This document shows positions 34,896 through 43,912 of a DNA stretch of 56,498 nucleotides, in pieces. Within the stretch, counting starts at the first letter, position 1, and every line of letters begins with the position of its first letter. The translations under genes and the position numbers were made by a program. The DNA is from Nevskia soli DSM 19509 (GTDB taxonomy: Bacteria; Pseudomonadota; Gammaproteobacteria; Nevskiales; Nevskiaceae): NCBI RefSeq assembly GCF_000711955.1, contig NZ_JONR01000033.1, positions 1-56,498 of the forward strand. Reading direction: 5' to 3'. The notes beneath the pieces are model-generated. The model had not been told where the DNA came from. It worked only from the letters and a program-made list of their open reading frames with translations, and ran no database searches.

Positions 34896-35653
34896 GCGCC
34901 GGCATGACCGCCATCCCGCTGGAAGGACCGCAGCCGCCGTTCCAGGTGGTGGAACGCGTCAGCAAGCAGGCGCGCAGCATCCGCATCGAGGTGCGCCCGG
35001 ACGGGGAGGTGCGGCTGATCATTCCGCGCTTCGTGCCGAAACGCGCCGCCTACGAGTTCCTGCACAGCCGCGAGGAATGGATCCGCCTCAAGCTGGCCGA
35101 ACTGCACCTGCGCAGCGCCGCCGAGCCGCGGCGCCCGCCGCTGCTGTGGGACGGCACCGATACCATCCCGCTGCATGGCGTGGAAACGCCGGTGGAGATC
35201 GTCTCCGCCCGCCTGACGCGGCCACGCGTGCGCTTCGACGACGGCGCCATCACCATCTTCTGCGCGCAGATCGCCCGCAGCTATCCGGCGGTATTGACCA
35301 AGGCCCTGCGCACCGCCCTCGGCGAACTGGCGCGGCACCAGGCGCGGCGCCTGCTCGACGAGGAAGCCGCGCGCCTGGGCGTGGATTACCACGGTCTGCG
35401 CATCGCCGACCAGAAGTCGCTGTGGGGCAGCTGCACCCCCCGCGGCGACATCAGCCTCAACTGGCGCCTGGTGCTGGCACCGCCGGAAGTGTTCCGCTAC
35501 GTGGTCGTACATGAGCTGTGCCACCGCATCCGCCTGGACCATTCGCGCCAGTTCTGGACGCTGGTGATGCGCCAGATGCCGGAAAGCAGCGCCTGGCGCG
35601 CCTGGCTGCGCCAGGAAGGCGCCTCCCTCCACACCGTCCTACCGCGCCGCTGA
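34892..35653 (+). CDS. YgjP-like (DUF45) metal-dependent hydrolase
   Basis: 253 residues. The C-terminal zinc peptidase-like motif VVVHELCHRIRLDHSRQFW has His207, Glu208, His211 and a further His217; the preceding GSCTPRGDISLNWRLVLAP is the other family mark (YgjP/SprT-like, COG1451). Members are predicted metalloproteases or nucleases; YgjP itself is called a UTP pyrophosphatase in some databases on limited evidence. No signal peptide, thus cytoplasmic. Coupled to the lipocalin by ATGA. Confidence 0.9.
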   Translation: MSAGMTAIPLEGPQPPFQVVERVSKQARSIRIEVRPDGEVRLIIPRFVPKRAAYEFLHSREEWIRLKLAELHLRSAAEPRRPPLLWDGTDTIPLHGVETPVEIVSARLTRPRVRFDDGAITIFCAQIARSYPAVLTKALRTALGELARHQARRLLDEEAARLGVDYHGLRIADQKSLWGSCTPRGDISLNWRLVLAPPEVFRYVVVHELCHRIRLDHSRQFWTLVMRQMPESSAWRAWLRQEGASLHTVLPRR

Positions 35654-35824
35654 AACCCGCGCGGACGGCACGGAAGGCGCTCCGGAATGGTGCGCCGGGC
35701 GGTTCCAGAGCGGCCCACTCTGTATCCAAGACGAACCAATCGGCCTCCCTTCCCAAGTGGGAGGTTGTATCCGGCGCCAGGGGCCGGTAATGTCCTCTTG
35801 CGCGCACTTGCGGAGGAGCATGTG

Positions 35825-36226
35825 ATGGCAACGCTGGACTCGGTACGGGTTAGGGACTACATGAGCACCAAGCTCATTACGTTCACACCGGATATGGAAG
35901 TGATGCGGGCGGTCAACACCCTGGTGCAGCACGGCATCGCCGGTGCGCCGGTGGTGAACAAGGACGGCCAGGTGGTGGGCATGTTCTCGGAGAAGGACTG
36001 CCTCAGCGTCGCCCTAGTGGCATCGCAGGACACCTGCATCGCCGGGCCGGTCAGCCAGTTCATGAGCACCAAGGTCGTCACCGTCGATCCGGAGATGAAC
36101 CTGACGCAACTCGCCACCATGTTCGTCAACCAGTCGTTCCGGCGCTATCCGGTGCTGGAGAACGGCAAGCTGGTAGGGCAGATTTCGCGCTCGGACGTGA
36201 TGAAGGCGATCAATTCGCTCTGCTGA
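35825..36226 (+). CDS. Tandem CBS domain protein
   Basis: 133 residues, ATG 35825 with GGAGGAG upstream. Only two CBS motifs: VRDYMSTKLITFTPDMEVMRAVNTLV...IAGAPVVNKDGQVVG and FMSTKVVTVDPEMNLTQLATMF...RRYPVLENGKLVG. Such a Bateman module binds adenine nucleotides or polyphosphate-type ligands and regulates a partner in trans. Both copies retain the IS-D and MFSEKD ends (QISRSDVMKAI). No obvious partner; the next gene is the sensor kinase, converging. Confidence 0.9.
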   Translation: MATLDSVRVRDYMSTKLITFTPDMEVMRAVNTLVQHGIAGAPVVNKDGQVVGMFSEKDCLSVALVASQDTCIAGPVSQFMSTKVVTVDPEMNLTQLATMFVNQSFRRYPVLENGKLVGQISRSDVMKAINSLC

Positions 36227-36296
36227 TCCCGGCTTGCCCTGAAACCTCGACGACGGCGGGCAAGCGCGGATTTCCTCCGCGCCGGCCAGATTCCGT

Positions 36297-38075
36297 CTAA
36301 ATCGTAGGCTCCAGCACCAGCGGCAAATTCAGGCGGAACGTTGCTCCGCGTTCCGCAGGCAGCAGCGCAATCCCGCCCCCATGCGCCGCCAGCAGCGAGC
36401 GCGTGATGGACAAACCCAATCCGGTGCCGCCGCGTTCGCGCGCCGTGGTGAAGAACGGCTCGAATATCTTGGCGGCATTGCCGGGCGAAATGCCGGGGCC
36501 GTTGTCGCTGAAGTCGATCATGAGCTGACGGGCGGCCGGATCAATGGCGTAACGGATGGTGACGCGCGCGCCGGCGCCCGCATGCTGGCGGGCGTTGTCG
36601 CATAGCGTGCCGAGGATCGAGTCGAGCACCTCGGCGGCGATCGCCACGCGCGCACCGGCGGCCTGGCCGTCGACCACCACTTCCAATCCGAGCTCGCGCT
36701 GCCGCGTCGCCACCGCGTTGACGATGTCGACGATGGCGGCCTGCTCCTGTCTTGGCTGCAGCACGTCGGCGCGGGCCAGTTCGAGCAGGCGGCGCACCAG
36801 GCGCTCCAGCCGGTTGGCGTCGGCGGCGACCATGCCGAGGAAGCGCTCGCGCTCCTCGCCGGACATGCCGGCACCGTGCTCGCGCAGCAGTTCCACCGCG
36901 CCCTGCATCGAGGTCAGCGGCGTCTTGAACTCGTGCGAGACGTGCGCGGCGAAGTCGCGGATGTAGGCGGCGCGGCTTTCCAGCGTGCCGGCCATGGCGG
37001 CGATGGTTTCGGACAACTCGTGGATCTCGCGCGTGCCGGCGTGGCGCAGCGGCGTCACCGCGCCGCGCTCGCCGCGGGCGGCGCGCCGCGCCTGCTCGAT
37101 CAGCGCATGTACCGGGCGGCTGATGGTGAGCGAGGTGAACAAGGACAGCGCCAGCACCACCAGCAGCAATATCAGCGCGCCGCGCAGCAGCGCGGTGCGC
37201 TTGCCCAGGATGGCCTGCTTGATGTTGGCCGGCGTGCGCACCAGCAGCACCGCGCCGAGCACACGCCCATCGTGCACGATGGGCTGCGCCACCAGTACCG
37301 ATACATGCGCGCCGCGGCTGATCGATTCCAGCGGCGTCGGCGGTTCGGTGCCGCGCCAGCGCAGCAAGCTCACCGGCTCGCCCTGCAAGGCGCGCGTCAC
37401 TTCCTCGCGGGTGATCAGCGAAGCGCCGAGATCCTCGCTGGTGCTGGCGACGACGATGCCGTTGTAGTCGACCACGCGGATGCCGGCGAGGGTATAGAGC
37501 TGCGCGCCGCGCAGCACCGGCGTCAGCTCGTGGCCCAGGGTCTGCGCCAGGGGATCGGCGCCGGTGTCAGCCACGGCCGGATCCGGCACCGGCGGGCGCA
37601 CCTTGTCATCGGCGAGGTCGAGCTGCGCGCTGCGCGGCCGCCACGGACCGTTGCCGGGATTCTGCGGCGGATGCCAGAGCAGGGGATTGCCGTAATCCAG
37701 CGACTGCACATCGCCGCGCGCATGCGGATCGTGGTGGCCGGCGAGCCGCGTGTAGTCGGTCTGGTACGCCGCCGCGATCACTGCACCCTGGGCGATCAGC
37801 TCCGACTCGGTCTGGCGGATCAGCGCGCTCTCGTAGATGCGCAGCACGAAGATGCTGCCCAGCGGCAACACCAGCACCACCAGGTTGATCAGCAGCAGGA
37901 TGGTGCGCAGGCGCAGGCGGAACCAGCCGCCGCCGCGCTTGCCTGCCGCTTCCGGAGTGGGGGTGATCGCAGCGATCGGCTTACTCGCAGGGGCCCAGGC
38001 GATAGCCGACGCCGTGCAGCGTTTCCACCGGATCGGCGCCGAGCGCGCTGAACTTGGCGCGCACCCGGCGCACAT
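36297..38075 (-). CDS. Sensor histidine kinase of the OmpR-type two-component system
   Basis: A large periplasmic-sensor kinase. After TM1 (LRTILLLINLVVLVLPLGSIFVL) comes a periplasmic domain of about 220 residues, TM2 (ALLRGALILLLVVLALSLFTSLTI), HAMP (ISRPVHALIEQARRAARGERG), HisKA with HVSHEFKTPLTSM, N box GTLCDNARQHAG, and DNGPGISPGNAAKIFEPFF with GGTGLGL. All catalytic blocks are intact. Start uncertain: the only canonical in-frame start before TM1 is the ATG at 38075, which overlaps the regulator by 95 bases. An ATC at 37976 just past the regulator stop is an alternative. The regulator lies directly upstream. Confidence 0.88.
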   Translation of the reverse strand: MCAGCAPSSARSAPIRWKRCTASAIAWAPASKPIAAITPTPEAAGKRGGGWFRLRLRTILLLINLVVLVLPLGSIFVLRIYESALIRQTESELIAQGAVIAAAYQTDYTRLAGHHDPHARGDVQSLDYGNPLLWHPPQNPGNGPWRPRSAQLDLADDKVRPPVPDPAVADTGADPLAQTLGHELTPVLRGAQLYTLAGIRVVDYNGIVVASTSEDLGASLITREEVTRALQGEPVSLLRWRGTEPPTPLESISRGAHVSVLVAQPIVHDGRVLGAVLLVRTPANIKQAILGKRTALLRGALILLLVVLALSLFTSLTISRPVHALIEQARRAARGERGAVTPLRHAGTREIHELSETIAAMAGTLESRAAYIRDFAAHVSHEFKTPLTSMQGAVELLREHGAGMSGEERERFLGMVAADANRLERLVRRLLELARADVLQPRQEQAAIVDIVNAVATRQRELGLEVVVDGQAAGARVAIAAEVLDSILGTLCDNARQHAGAGARVTIRYAIDPAARQLMIDFSDNGPGISPGNAAKIFEPFFTTARERGGTGLGLSITRSLLAAHGGGIALLPAERGATFRLNLPLVLEPTI

Positions 38076-38670
38076 GGCTGTCGATGGTGCGGTCGCTGAC
38101 GATCTTGTGCAGCTCGTAGGCGGTGTTCATCAGGTGATCGCGGCTGCATACCTTGCCGGGCCGTTCGATCAGGGTGCGCAGGATGCCGAATTCGGTCAGG
38201 GTCAGCACCACCAGCTTGTCGTCCCAGTAGGCCTCGTAACGGTCGAGATCCAGCCGCAGGCGACCATGCTTGAGCGCCTGCTGCGCCGCCGCCGGAACAT
38301 GGCTGGCACGGCGCAGGATGGCGCGCACCCGCGCCACCAGCTCGCGCGGCGAGAACGGCTTGGCGACGTAGTCGTCGCCGCCCAGTTCCAGGCCGACGAT
38401 GCGATCGACCTCGTCGTCCTTGCTGGAGACGAACAGGATCGGCGTGTGCGCGGTGGCCGGCGCCGCGCGCAGGCGCCGGCAGACCTCGGTGCCGTCCATC
38501 TCCGGCATCAGGATGTCGAGCACCACCAGCGCCGGCTTCTCGCGGCCGAAGCAGTCCAGCGCCTGCTTGCCGTTCTCGGCGCTGACCGTGGCATAGCCGG
38601 CCTTCTGCAAGGCGAAACACACCACCTCGCGGATATGCGGATCGTCGTCCACCACCAGGATCTTTTCCAT
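37981..38670 (-). CDS. OmpR-family response regulator
   Basis: 229 residues from ATG 38670 (another ATG nine bases upstream is possible). Receiver domain with EKILVVDDDPHIREVV, phospho-acceptor Asp in VVLDILMPEMDG, Lys in YVAKPFSPRELVARV. Winged-helix effector with LTEFGILRTLIERPGKVCSRDHLMNTAYE, SDRTIDSHVRRVRAKF and terminal GVGYRLGPCE. The receiver resembles the CreB subgroup (SSKDDEVDRIVGLELGGDDYVAKPF), but target genes cannot be inferred. Paired with the following kinase. Confidence 0.94.
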   Translation of the reverse strand: MEKILVVDDDPHIREVVCFALQKAGYATVSAENGKQALDCFGREKPALVVLDILMPEMDGTEVCRRLRAAPATAHTPILFVSSKDDEVDRIVGLELGGDDYVAKPFSPRELVARVRAILRRASHVPAAAQQALKHGRLRLDLDRYEAYWDDKLVVLTLTEFGILRTLIERPGKVCSRDHLMNTAYELHKIVSDRTIDSHVRRVRAKFSALGADPVETLHGVGYRLGPCE

Positions 38671-38841
38671 CGCGCTCATCGAATTGACCGTAACGGCGAG
38701 CAGATTAGCAGCCGCCGGGCGGCGAAAACCGCGCTGCACGGATTCTGCACACGGTTCCTCGCCATTTGCATGGCGCCGTCAATCCGGCGGCAAGCGCCGC
38801 GCCGAAACTGCTCCCCGCCAACCCCGGCCGAGGACAGCGCC

Positions 38842-38931
38842 ATGCGCGAGCAAATGATGTGGTTCGCCTTCTTCATCGCCCTGATGTTCCTGTTGCCGCC
38901 GCTGGTGGCCATGGACCTGGCAGTACCGTGA
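38842..38931 (+). CDS. Predicted 29-residue single-helix membrane protein
   Basis: The frame from ATG 38842 to the TGA at 38929-38931 encodes a short Met start with Arg/Glu, then WFAFFIALMFLLPPLVAM, one strong transmembrane helix broken by PP, and DLAVP. GAGGA lies eight bases upstream. It sits in the divergent gap between the OmpR-type regulator and the cyclase gene. No family recognised; small membrane proteins next to two-component systems often modulate the kinase, which is only inference here. Confidence 0.5.
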   Translation: MREQMMWFAFFIALMFLLPPLVAMDLAVP

Positions 38932-38947
38932 GAATCGAGTGCTTTTT

Positions 38948-39017
38948 GTAGGGCGGGCCGTGCCCGCCGCATGCCGCGCGGCCAGGGCGGCGCAGCGGCG
39001 GCCACGGACCGCCCTAC
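38948..39017. repeat. Large inverted repeat (21-bp arms, 2 mismatches)
   Basis: Outer arms begin GTAGGGCGGGCCGTG and end with CCGCCCTAC at 39017. Folded, the 70 bases give a cruciform or strong RNA hairpin. It lies between convergent genes (the 29-residue protein and the cyclase 3' end), where it could terminate both. The GTAGGGCGG-type arm occurs as an interspersed element in many Xanthomonadales genomes, from memory. Confidence 0.7.
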
Positions 39018-39033
39018 GATCGCTGCATTCCGT

Positions 39034-42000
39034 TCAGGCCGCCTGCGCCGCCAGCCGCCGCAGATGCCCGTGCGCGCCGACAGCGGCAAAGCATTCCAGG
39101 GCCTTCGCCCGATGGCTGGCTGCCTCGGCCGCGCTCGGCGCCCAGCGTGCCTGTGCCAGCCACCACCAGGGGCGCGCCACTTCGGCGCCGGTGCTGTCGA
39201 TCAGCTCCGCCATGCGTGCCAGGCCTTCCGGTACGCGGCCGCTCCAGGGGCCCTTGCCGGGCAGTTCGAAGAAGGCCGCCCAGCAGATCAGTTCCCACAC
39301 CCGCGAATGCGAGCCCTGCGCCGTGGCGATGGCGGTGGTGGCGACTGCGTGGGCGCGATCGTTGGCGCCGAGCAGGACATAGGCCTTGGCCAGCGTGGCC
39401 AGGGTCTGCGCCTGGAACTGGTGGGCGGTGGCGCCGGGCGCCACCAGGGGCAGGGCCGGCTCCAGCACGCGCACCGCCGTTGCGCCGTCGCCCAGCAGCA
39501 CATGGGCCATGCCCAGGCCGCGCAGGGCAATGGCGCGGAAGTAGGAGCTGCCCCAGGTCTCGGCGCGCTGCATGGCCAGCTGGCCGTGTTGCAACACGCC
39601 GGCCGGGTCGCCGGTGAAGGCGGCGAGGTCGATCCAGTTGGTGTGCATCCAGCTGGTGTCGCGGCCTTCCGGTTCGGCGTAGCTCAGCGTCTCGCGCAGC
39701 TGCGCATGCGCCCGGTCGAGTTTTCCCAGCCAGCCCAGTGTCAGCGCATGGAAGGCGCGCGACATGAAATTCTCCGGGCCGACCGGCTCGGTCAGCCAGC
39801 CGTCGCCGCCGGCCGCGCTGACCAGTTCGGCGCCCTCGCGCGGGTAGCCGGCGGTGCTGTGCACCAGCAGCAGCTGCAAGCGGAAGCGGTTGATCAGCCC
39901 GCGGGCATTGCTGTCCACCGCCAGCCGCACGGCCTCGCCGGCGTAGCGGATCGCCTCGCGCGCGTCACCGCGATGCAGCTGTTCGGCGCTGTAGGAAATC
40001 AGCAGCTCGGCCAGGGCCGCGGTGTCCTGGTTGGCCTCGGCCAGGGCCCGGGCTTCGATATAGGCCGCCTCGATCTCTTCTTCCGCCGCTTCGGTGAACT
40101 GCGCCATGCGCACCAGACCGGCCAGCGACTGGATGCGCAGGCGGTCGGTGGCGGCATTGCGCGGAGCCTGCAGCAGGTTCTTCTGCGCCAGCCGGAACTG
40201 CGCCAGCGAGGCATTGGCGCCATGGGCGGAGGACCAGCTGGCCGCGCGCAGGTTCCACTCCGCCGCCCGCGCCCATTCGCCGGCACGACGCCAGTGATGG
40301 GCGATGGCCGCCGCATCATCGTCCGGGGGAGCGCTCAATGGATGTTCTTCTTCCAGCAACTCCGCCAGGCGACGATGCGCCGCGCTGCGCTGCGTTTCCA
40401 GTTGCGCGCGGTAGACCACATCCTGGCTCAGCGGATGGCTGAAGGTATAAATCCCGACCACATCGGCCTTGGCTTGTATGAAGCCGCGGCTCTGCAGCGT
40501 CTTCAGGCCGTCCGCGCACTGCGCCGGCGGCAGCGCGGCAAGGCGCGCCAGCACCTGCTGCGGGAATTCGAGGCCGATGATGGCGGCCGACTGCAGCAGG
40601 TTCTTGTCGGCCTCGCCGAGGCGGTCGACGCGCGCCGCGACCAGGGCGTGCACCGTATCGGGGATCGGCCATTGCTCGATGTGGCGCACCAGGGAATAGG
40701 CGCCGTTCGAGCCTTGCAGATAGCCGGTCTCGCCCAGCGCCTGCACCGCCTCCTCGACATAGAAGGGATTGCCGCCGGCGCGCCGGCTCAGTTGCTGCGG
40801 CAACGCCACCACGCTGGGATGGGCGCCGAGCAGGTCGGAGGCCACTGCTTCGATCTGGACGCCATCCAGCGCGCCGATGTGGATACGCGGATGCGCGTCC
40901 AGCCAGGAGGCCGCATAGTCGGGCCGGAAGTTGAGCAGCAGCAAGGTGGACGTGCCGGCCACCTGCGCCGCCAGCATCTCCAGGAAGGCTTCGCTGCCGG
41001 CATCGGCGAAGTGCAGGTCTTCCACCAGCAGGATCTGCGGCGTGTCGGCACGCGGCAGCAGCCGCGCCAGCAGTTCGAACAGCTGGCGGCGATCCGCCGT
41101 GGCGCCGGCACCCGCCGCACTCGCTGACCCATCGCCCGCGCCGAGAAACTCCAGCAGCCGCGGCAGCAACGCCACCGAAGCAGGCTCGAACAGCAGCAAG
41201 GCGCCTGCGGCGAGGCGTTTCAGCTCGGCCGGATGGCCATCCTCCGGCAGGCACAGACGGCGGCGCGTCAGCGTGGTCACGGGGTGGAACGGCATCGCCG
41301 CCGCATACGGCACGCCGGTGGCGCGGTGCACGGTCATGCCGCCGCGCTCGCAATCCTGCGCGAACTCGTGGCACAGGCGGCTCTTGCCCATGCCGGCCTC
41401 GCCGACCACCGCCACCACCTGGCCGCGGCCGGCCTGCGCTTCCTCCAGCGCCGCCTGCAACCGCTCTCGTTCCGCCTCGCGGCCGACGAAGCGCGCGGCG
41501 CCGCGGGCCAGCCCGCGCTCCAGCCGGGTCTTCAATGTTCCCTCGGCTTCGACCTCGTAAACGCGCAGCGGCGCATCCATGCCGGCCACCGCCATCTTGC
41601 CGAGATCGCGCAGGCGAAAATAACCTTCGGCCAGCGCCGCGGTGTTGCGCGTGGCGTAGATGCGCCCGGGCTCGCAGATCTGCTCCATGCGCGCCGCCAG
41701 GTTCACCGTCAGGCCCTGGGCGGTGTAGTCCATGCGCAGGTCGTCGCCGATGGCGCCGACGATGACCTCGCCGGTATTGAGGCCGACGCGGATGGAAAGA
41801 TTCAGGCCGGAAGCCAGGCGCAGCTCGTCGGCATACAGGCGCACCTGGCGCTGCATCTCCAGCGCCGCGAAGCAGGCGCGCACCGCGTGGTCCTCGTGCG
41901 CCAGCGGCGCCCCGAACAGGGCCATGATGCCGTCGCCGGTGTACTGGTTGACGGTGCCTTCGTAGCGATGCACCGCACCGCTGAGCAGGGTGAAGTAACG

Positions 42001-42264
42001 ATCGAGGATCAGGTGCCAGGCCTCGGCGCCGGCCTGCTCCGCCAGCCGGGTCGAGCCCTTGATGTCGACGAACAGCACGGTGACCCGCTTGCGCTCGCCG
42101 ATCAGCGCGGCGCGGCTGTTGAGCACCCGCTCCACCAGGTGGCGCGGCGTATAGACGCGGCGCGCCGCCTCGGGAGCGGCGTCATTGCCCAGGCGGGTAC
42201 CGCACTGGTTGCAGAAGCGTGCGCCGTCCGGATTGGCGGTGCCGCAGTTGTGACAGGTCGGCAA
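39034..42264 (-). CDS. Zinc-ribbon, class III cyclase, AAA-type ATPase and TPR signalling protein
   Basis: 1076 residues. Domains: N-terminal zinc ribbon (Cys4, Cys7, Cys18, Cys21); class III adenylyl/guanylyl cyclase domain (about 57-240) with metal Asp67 in LFVDIKGST, Asp111 in YTGDGIMALFG and transition-state Asn188/Arg192 in GLTVNLAARM; a large ATPase domain with Walker A GEAGMGKS (288-295) and Walker B ILLVEDLHFAD (411-421); then helical repeats of TPR/LuxR-associated type to the end. The architecture is common in Rhizobia and other Proteobacteria. Nucleotide product (cAMP or cGMP) is not decided. It has no regulator next to it and is convergent with the small gene at 38.9 kb. Confidence 0.92.
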   Translation of the reverse strand: MPTCHNCGTANPDGARFCNQCGTRLGNDAAPEAARRVYTPRHLVERVLNSRAALIGERKRVTVLFVDIKGSTRLAEQAGAEAWHLILDRYFTLLSGAVHRYEGTVNQYTGDGIMALFGAPLAHEDHAVRACFAALEMQRQVRLYADELRLASGLNLSIRVGLNTGEVIVGAIGDDLRMDYTAQGLTVNLAARMEQICEPGRIYATRNTAALAEGYFRLRDLGKMAVAGMDAPLRVYEVEAEGTLKTRLERGLARGAARFVGREAERERLQAALEEAQAGRGQVVAVVGEAGMGKSRLCHEFAQDCERGGMTVHRATGVPYAAAMPFHPVTTLTRRRLCLPEDGHPAELKRLAAGALLLFEPASVALLPRLLEFLGAGDGSASAAGAGATADRRQLFELLARLLPRADTPQILLVEDLHFADAGSEAFLEMLAAQVAGTSTLLLLNFRPDYAASWLDAHPRIHIGALDGVQIEAVASDLLGAHPSVVALPQQLSRRAGGNPFYVEEAVQALGETGYLQGSNGAYSLVRHIEQWPIPDTVHALVAARVDRLGEADKNLLQSAAIIGLEFPQQVLARLAALPPAQCADGLKTLQSRGFIQAKADVVGIYTFSHPLSQDVVYRAQLETQRSAAHRRLAELLEEEHPLSAPPDDDAAAIAHHWRRAGEWARAAEWNLRAASWSSAHGANASLAQFRLAQKNLLQAPRNAATDRLRIQSLAGLVRMAQFTEAAEEEIEAAYIEARALAEANQDTAALAELLISYSAEQLHRGDAREAIRYAGEAVRLAVDSNARGLINRFRLQLLLVHSTAGYPREGAELVSAAGGDGWLTEPVGPENFMSRAFHALTLGWLGKLDRAHAQLRETLSYAEPEGRDTSWMHTNWIDLAAFTGDPAGVLQHGQLAMQRAETWGSSYFRAIALRGLGMAHVLLGDGATAVRVLEPALPLVAPGATAHQFQAQTLATLAKAYVLLGANDRAHAVATTAIATAQGSHSRVWELICWAAFFELPGKGPWSGRVPEGLARMAELIDSTGAEVARPWWWLAQARWAPSAAEAASHRAKALECFAAVGAHGHLRRLAAQAA

Positions 42265-42381
42265 GCGGGGGTCTCCTCCCTGGCTATGTCCCCATCATGG
42301 GCCAAGGACGCGGCGGCGTCAGCTACCCCAGCCACAGCGGCTGAAACGGACCGGGGCCCGCTCCCGCAGAGACGGCAAGTC

Positions 42382-43287
42382 TTACAGGTACTTGGTCCCG
42401 GTCAGCTGCTCCGAACGCACCCACAGGGCCGCGGCGAGCTGTGGATCCCGCGATTCGTCGCTGCTGCCGACCTTGGCCGGATAGCCGCGCAACTCCTTGA
42501 AGCCACCCGGGCCGAAATACTCGCCGCCCTGTACCCCGGGTGCCGTGGCAGCATAGAGCGACGGCAGGGCGCCCATCGCCGCAGGCTGCGCCATGAACGA
42601 ATTGGCCCAGCGCATCAGGGCGCTGCCCTGATCCGGATTGGTATTGGACCAGCCCGGGTGGGCGGCGACGGCGGTGACGGCCGAGCCGGACTGGCGCAGC
42701 CGCCGGTCCAGCTCGAAAGTGTAAAGCAGGCTGGCCAGCTTGCTCTGGCCGTAGGCGTCCATTTCCTTGTAGGGGCGGCGCTCGAAATGCAGGTCGTCGA
42801 GCTTCAGCCCCTTGGTCAGACGGTGCGCCATGCTGGCGGTGTTGACCACGCGCGAACCCGGCGTGGCCTGCAAGCGCTCCAGCAGCAGGCCGGTCAGCGC
42901 GAAATGGCCGAGGTGGTTGGTGCCGATGTGCGTCTCGAAGCCGTCGCGGGTCTTGCCCAGCGGCACCATGATGGCGCTGCCGTTGTTGCACAGGATGTCG
43001 AGCCGGCTGAAGCGCGCCTTGAAATCCTGGGCGAACTGCCGCACCGAGGCGAGATCGGCGAGATCCAGCTGCATGATTTCCAGTTTCGCCTGCGGCACGC
43101 GCCGCCGCACTTCGGCGGCTCCCGCCTGCGCCTTCCGCGGATCGCGGCAGGCCATCACCACGGTGGCGCCGGCGCCCGCCAGCCCCGCGCTTATTTCCAG
43201 CCCCAGGCCGCGGTTGGCCCCGGTCACCACGGCCACCTTGTCATCCAGCCGCGGCATCTCGGCAAGCGTCCAGTTCTTCTGCGGCAT
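42382..43287 (-). CDS. SDR oxidoreductase, retinol dehydrogenase-like
   Basis: 301 residues. VVTGANRGLGLEISAGLAGAG cofactor motif, catalytic YGQSK, and IGTNHLGHFALTGLLLERL, matching the protochlorophyllide reductase/retinol dehydrogenase-type SDR group (NADP(H), with RDPRKA after strand 2). Slight oddity: the usual NNAG reads NNGSA. C-terminal EYFGPGGFKELRGYP is also typical of that group. Substrate unknown; likely a xenobiotic ketone or fatty aldehyde. It lies 118 bases past the cyclase start and is divergent from the next gene. Confidence 0.87.
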   Translation of the reverse strand: MPQKNWTLAEMPRLDDKVAVVTGANRGLGLEISAGLAGAGATVVMACRDPRKAQAGAAEVRRRVPQAKLEIMQLDLADLASVRQFAQDFKARFSRLDILCNNGSAIMVPLGKTRDGFETHIGTNHLGHFALTGLLLERLQATPGSRVVNTASMAHRLTKGLKLDDLHFERRPYKEMDAYGQSKLASLLYTFELDRRLRQSGSAVTAVAAHPGWSNTNPDQGSALMRWANSFMAQPAAMGALPSLYAATAPGVQGGEYFGPGGFKELRGYPAKVGSSDESRDPQLAAALWVRSEQLTGTKYL

Positions 43288-43462
43288 GTCGCATCCCCCG
43301 ATCGAATCCGGCCTGAAATCCGGCTGGCGGCATCATTGCAGGCGAATCGGTTCATGACCTCCTGCGTTCGGAGCAGGGCCGGGCGGGCCTACGCTGGCCG
43401 CACCCGGCGCACTGCGGTAAGGTGCGCGCAGCTTTCGCCCCCGGAGCGGCCCGGAATCACCG

Positions 43463-43912
43463 ATGTCACCCGAAGCCTTCACCGAATACCTGCACCGTCA
43501 TATTCCCCTGACCGCCGCGATGCAGTTGCGCGTGTTGCAGAACGGTGACGGCCACATCGAGCTGACGGCGCCGCTCGCGCCCAACCGCAACCATCGCGAT
43601 ACCGCCTTCGGCGGCAGCCTCGCCACCCTCGGCATCGTCACCGGCTGGGCCCTGCTGCAACAGGGTCTGCGGCAGGAAGGGGTGGAGGCGCGCATCGTGG
43701 TGCAGAAAAGCGAATGCGAATTCCTCGAACCGGTCTCCGACGCGTTCTTCTCGGAAAGCCGGCTGCCGGTGGACGAGTGGGCGCGCTTCCTCGCCACCTT
43801 GCGCAAGCGCGGGCGCGCGCGCATCACGGTGCACAGCACGCTGCGCAGCGCGGACCGTGAAGTGGTGCAACATAGCGGGACTTTTGTCGCCCTCGGCGGA
43901 GACCAGGCATGA
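43463..43912 (+). CDS. Thioesterase-like (YiiD C-terminal) protein
   Basis: 149 residues, hot-dog fold of the YiiD_C type: LTAAMQLRVLQNGDGHIELTAPLAPNRNHRDTAFGGSLATLGIVTGWALLQ is the conserved core (N-x-N-H-x-x-T-x-F-G-G-S), and IVVQKSECEFLEPVS follows. Acyl-CoA thioesterase activity is assumed for the family but substrate is unknown. The stop overlaps the ATG of the Nudix gene (ATGA), so translation is coupled. Confidence 0.88.
   Translation: MSPEAFTEYLHRHIPLTAAMQLRVLQNGDGHIELTAPLAPNRNHRDTAFGGSLATLGIVTGWALLQQGLRQEGVEARIVVQKSECEFLEPVSDAFFSESRLPVDEWARFLATLRKRGRARITVHSTLRSADREVVQHSGTFVALGGDQA

Noticed and set aside
36232..36265. Terminator between the CBS and kinase genes
   Set aside because: GCTTGCCC/GGGCAAGC arms exist, but the 18-base loop and missing T tract make it weak.
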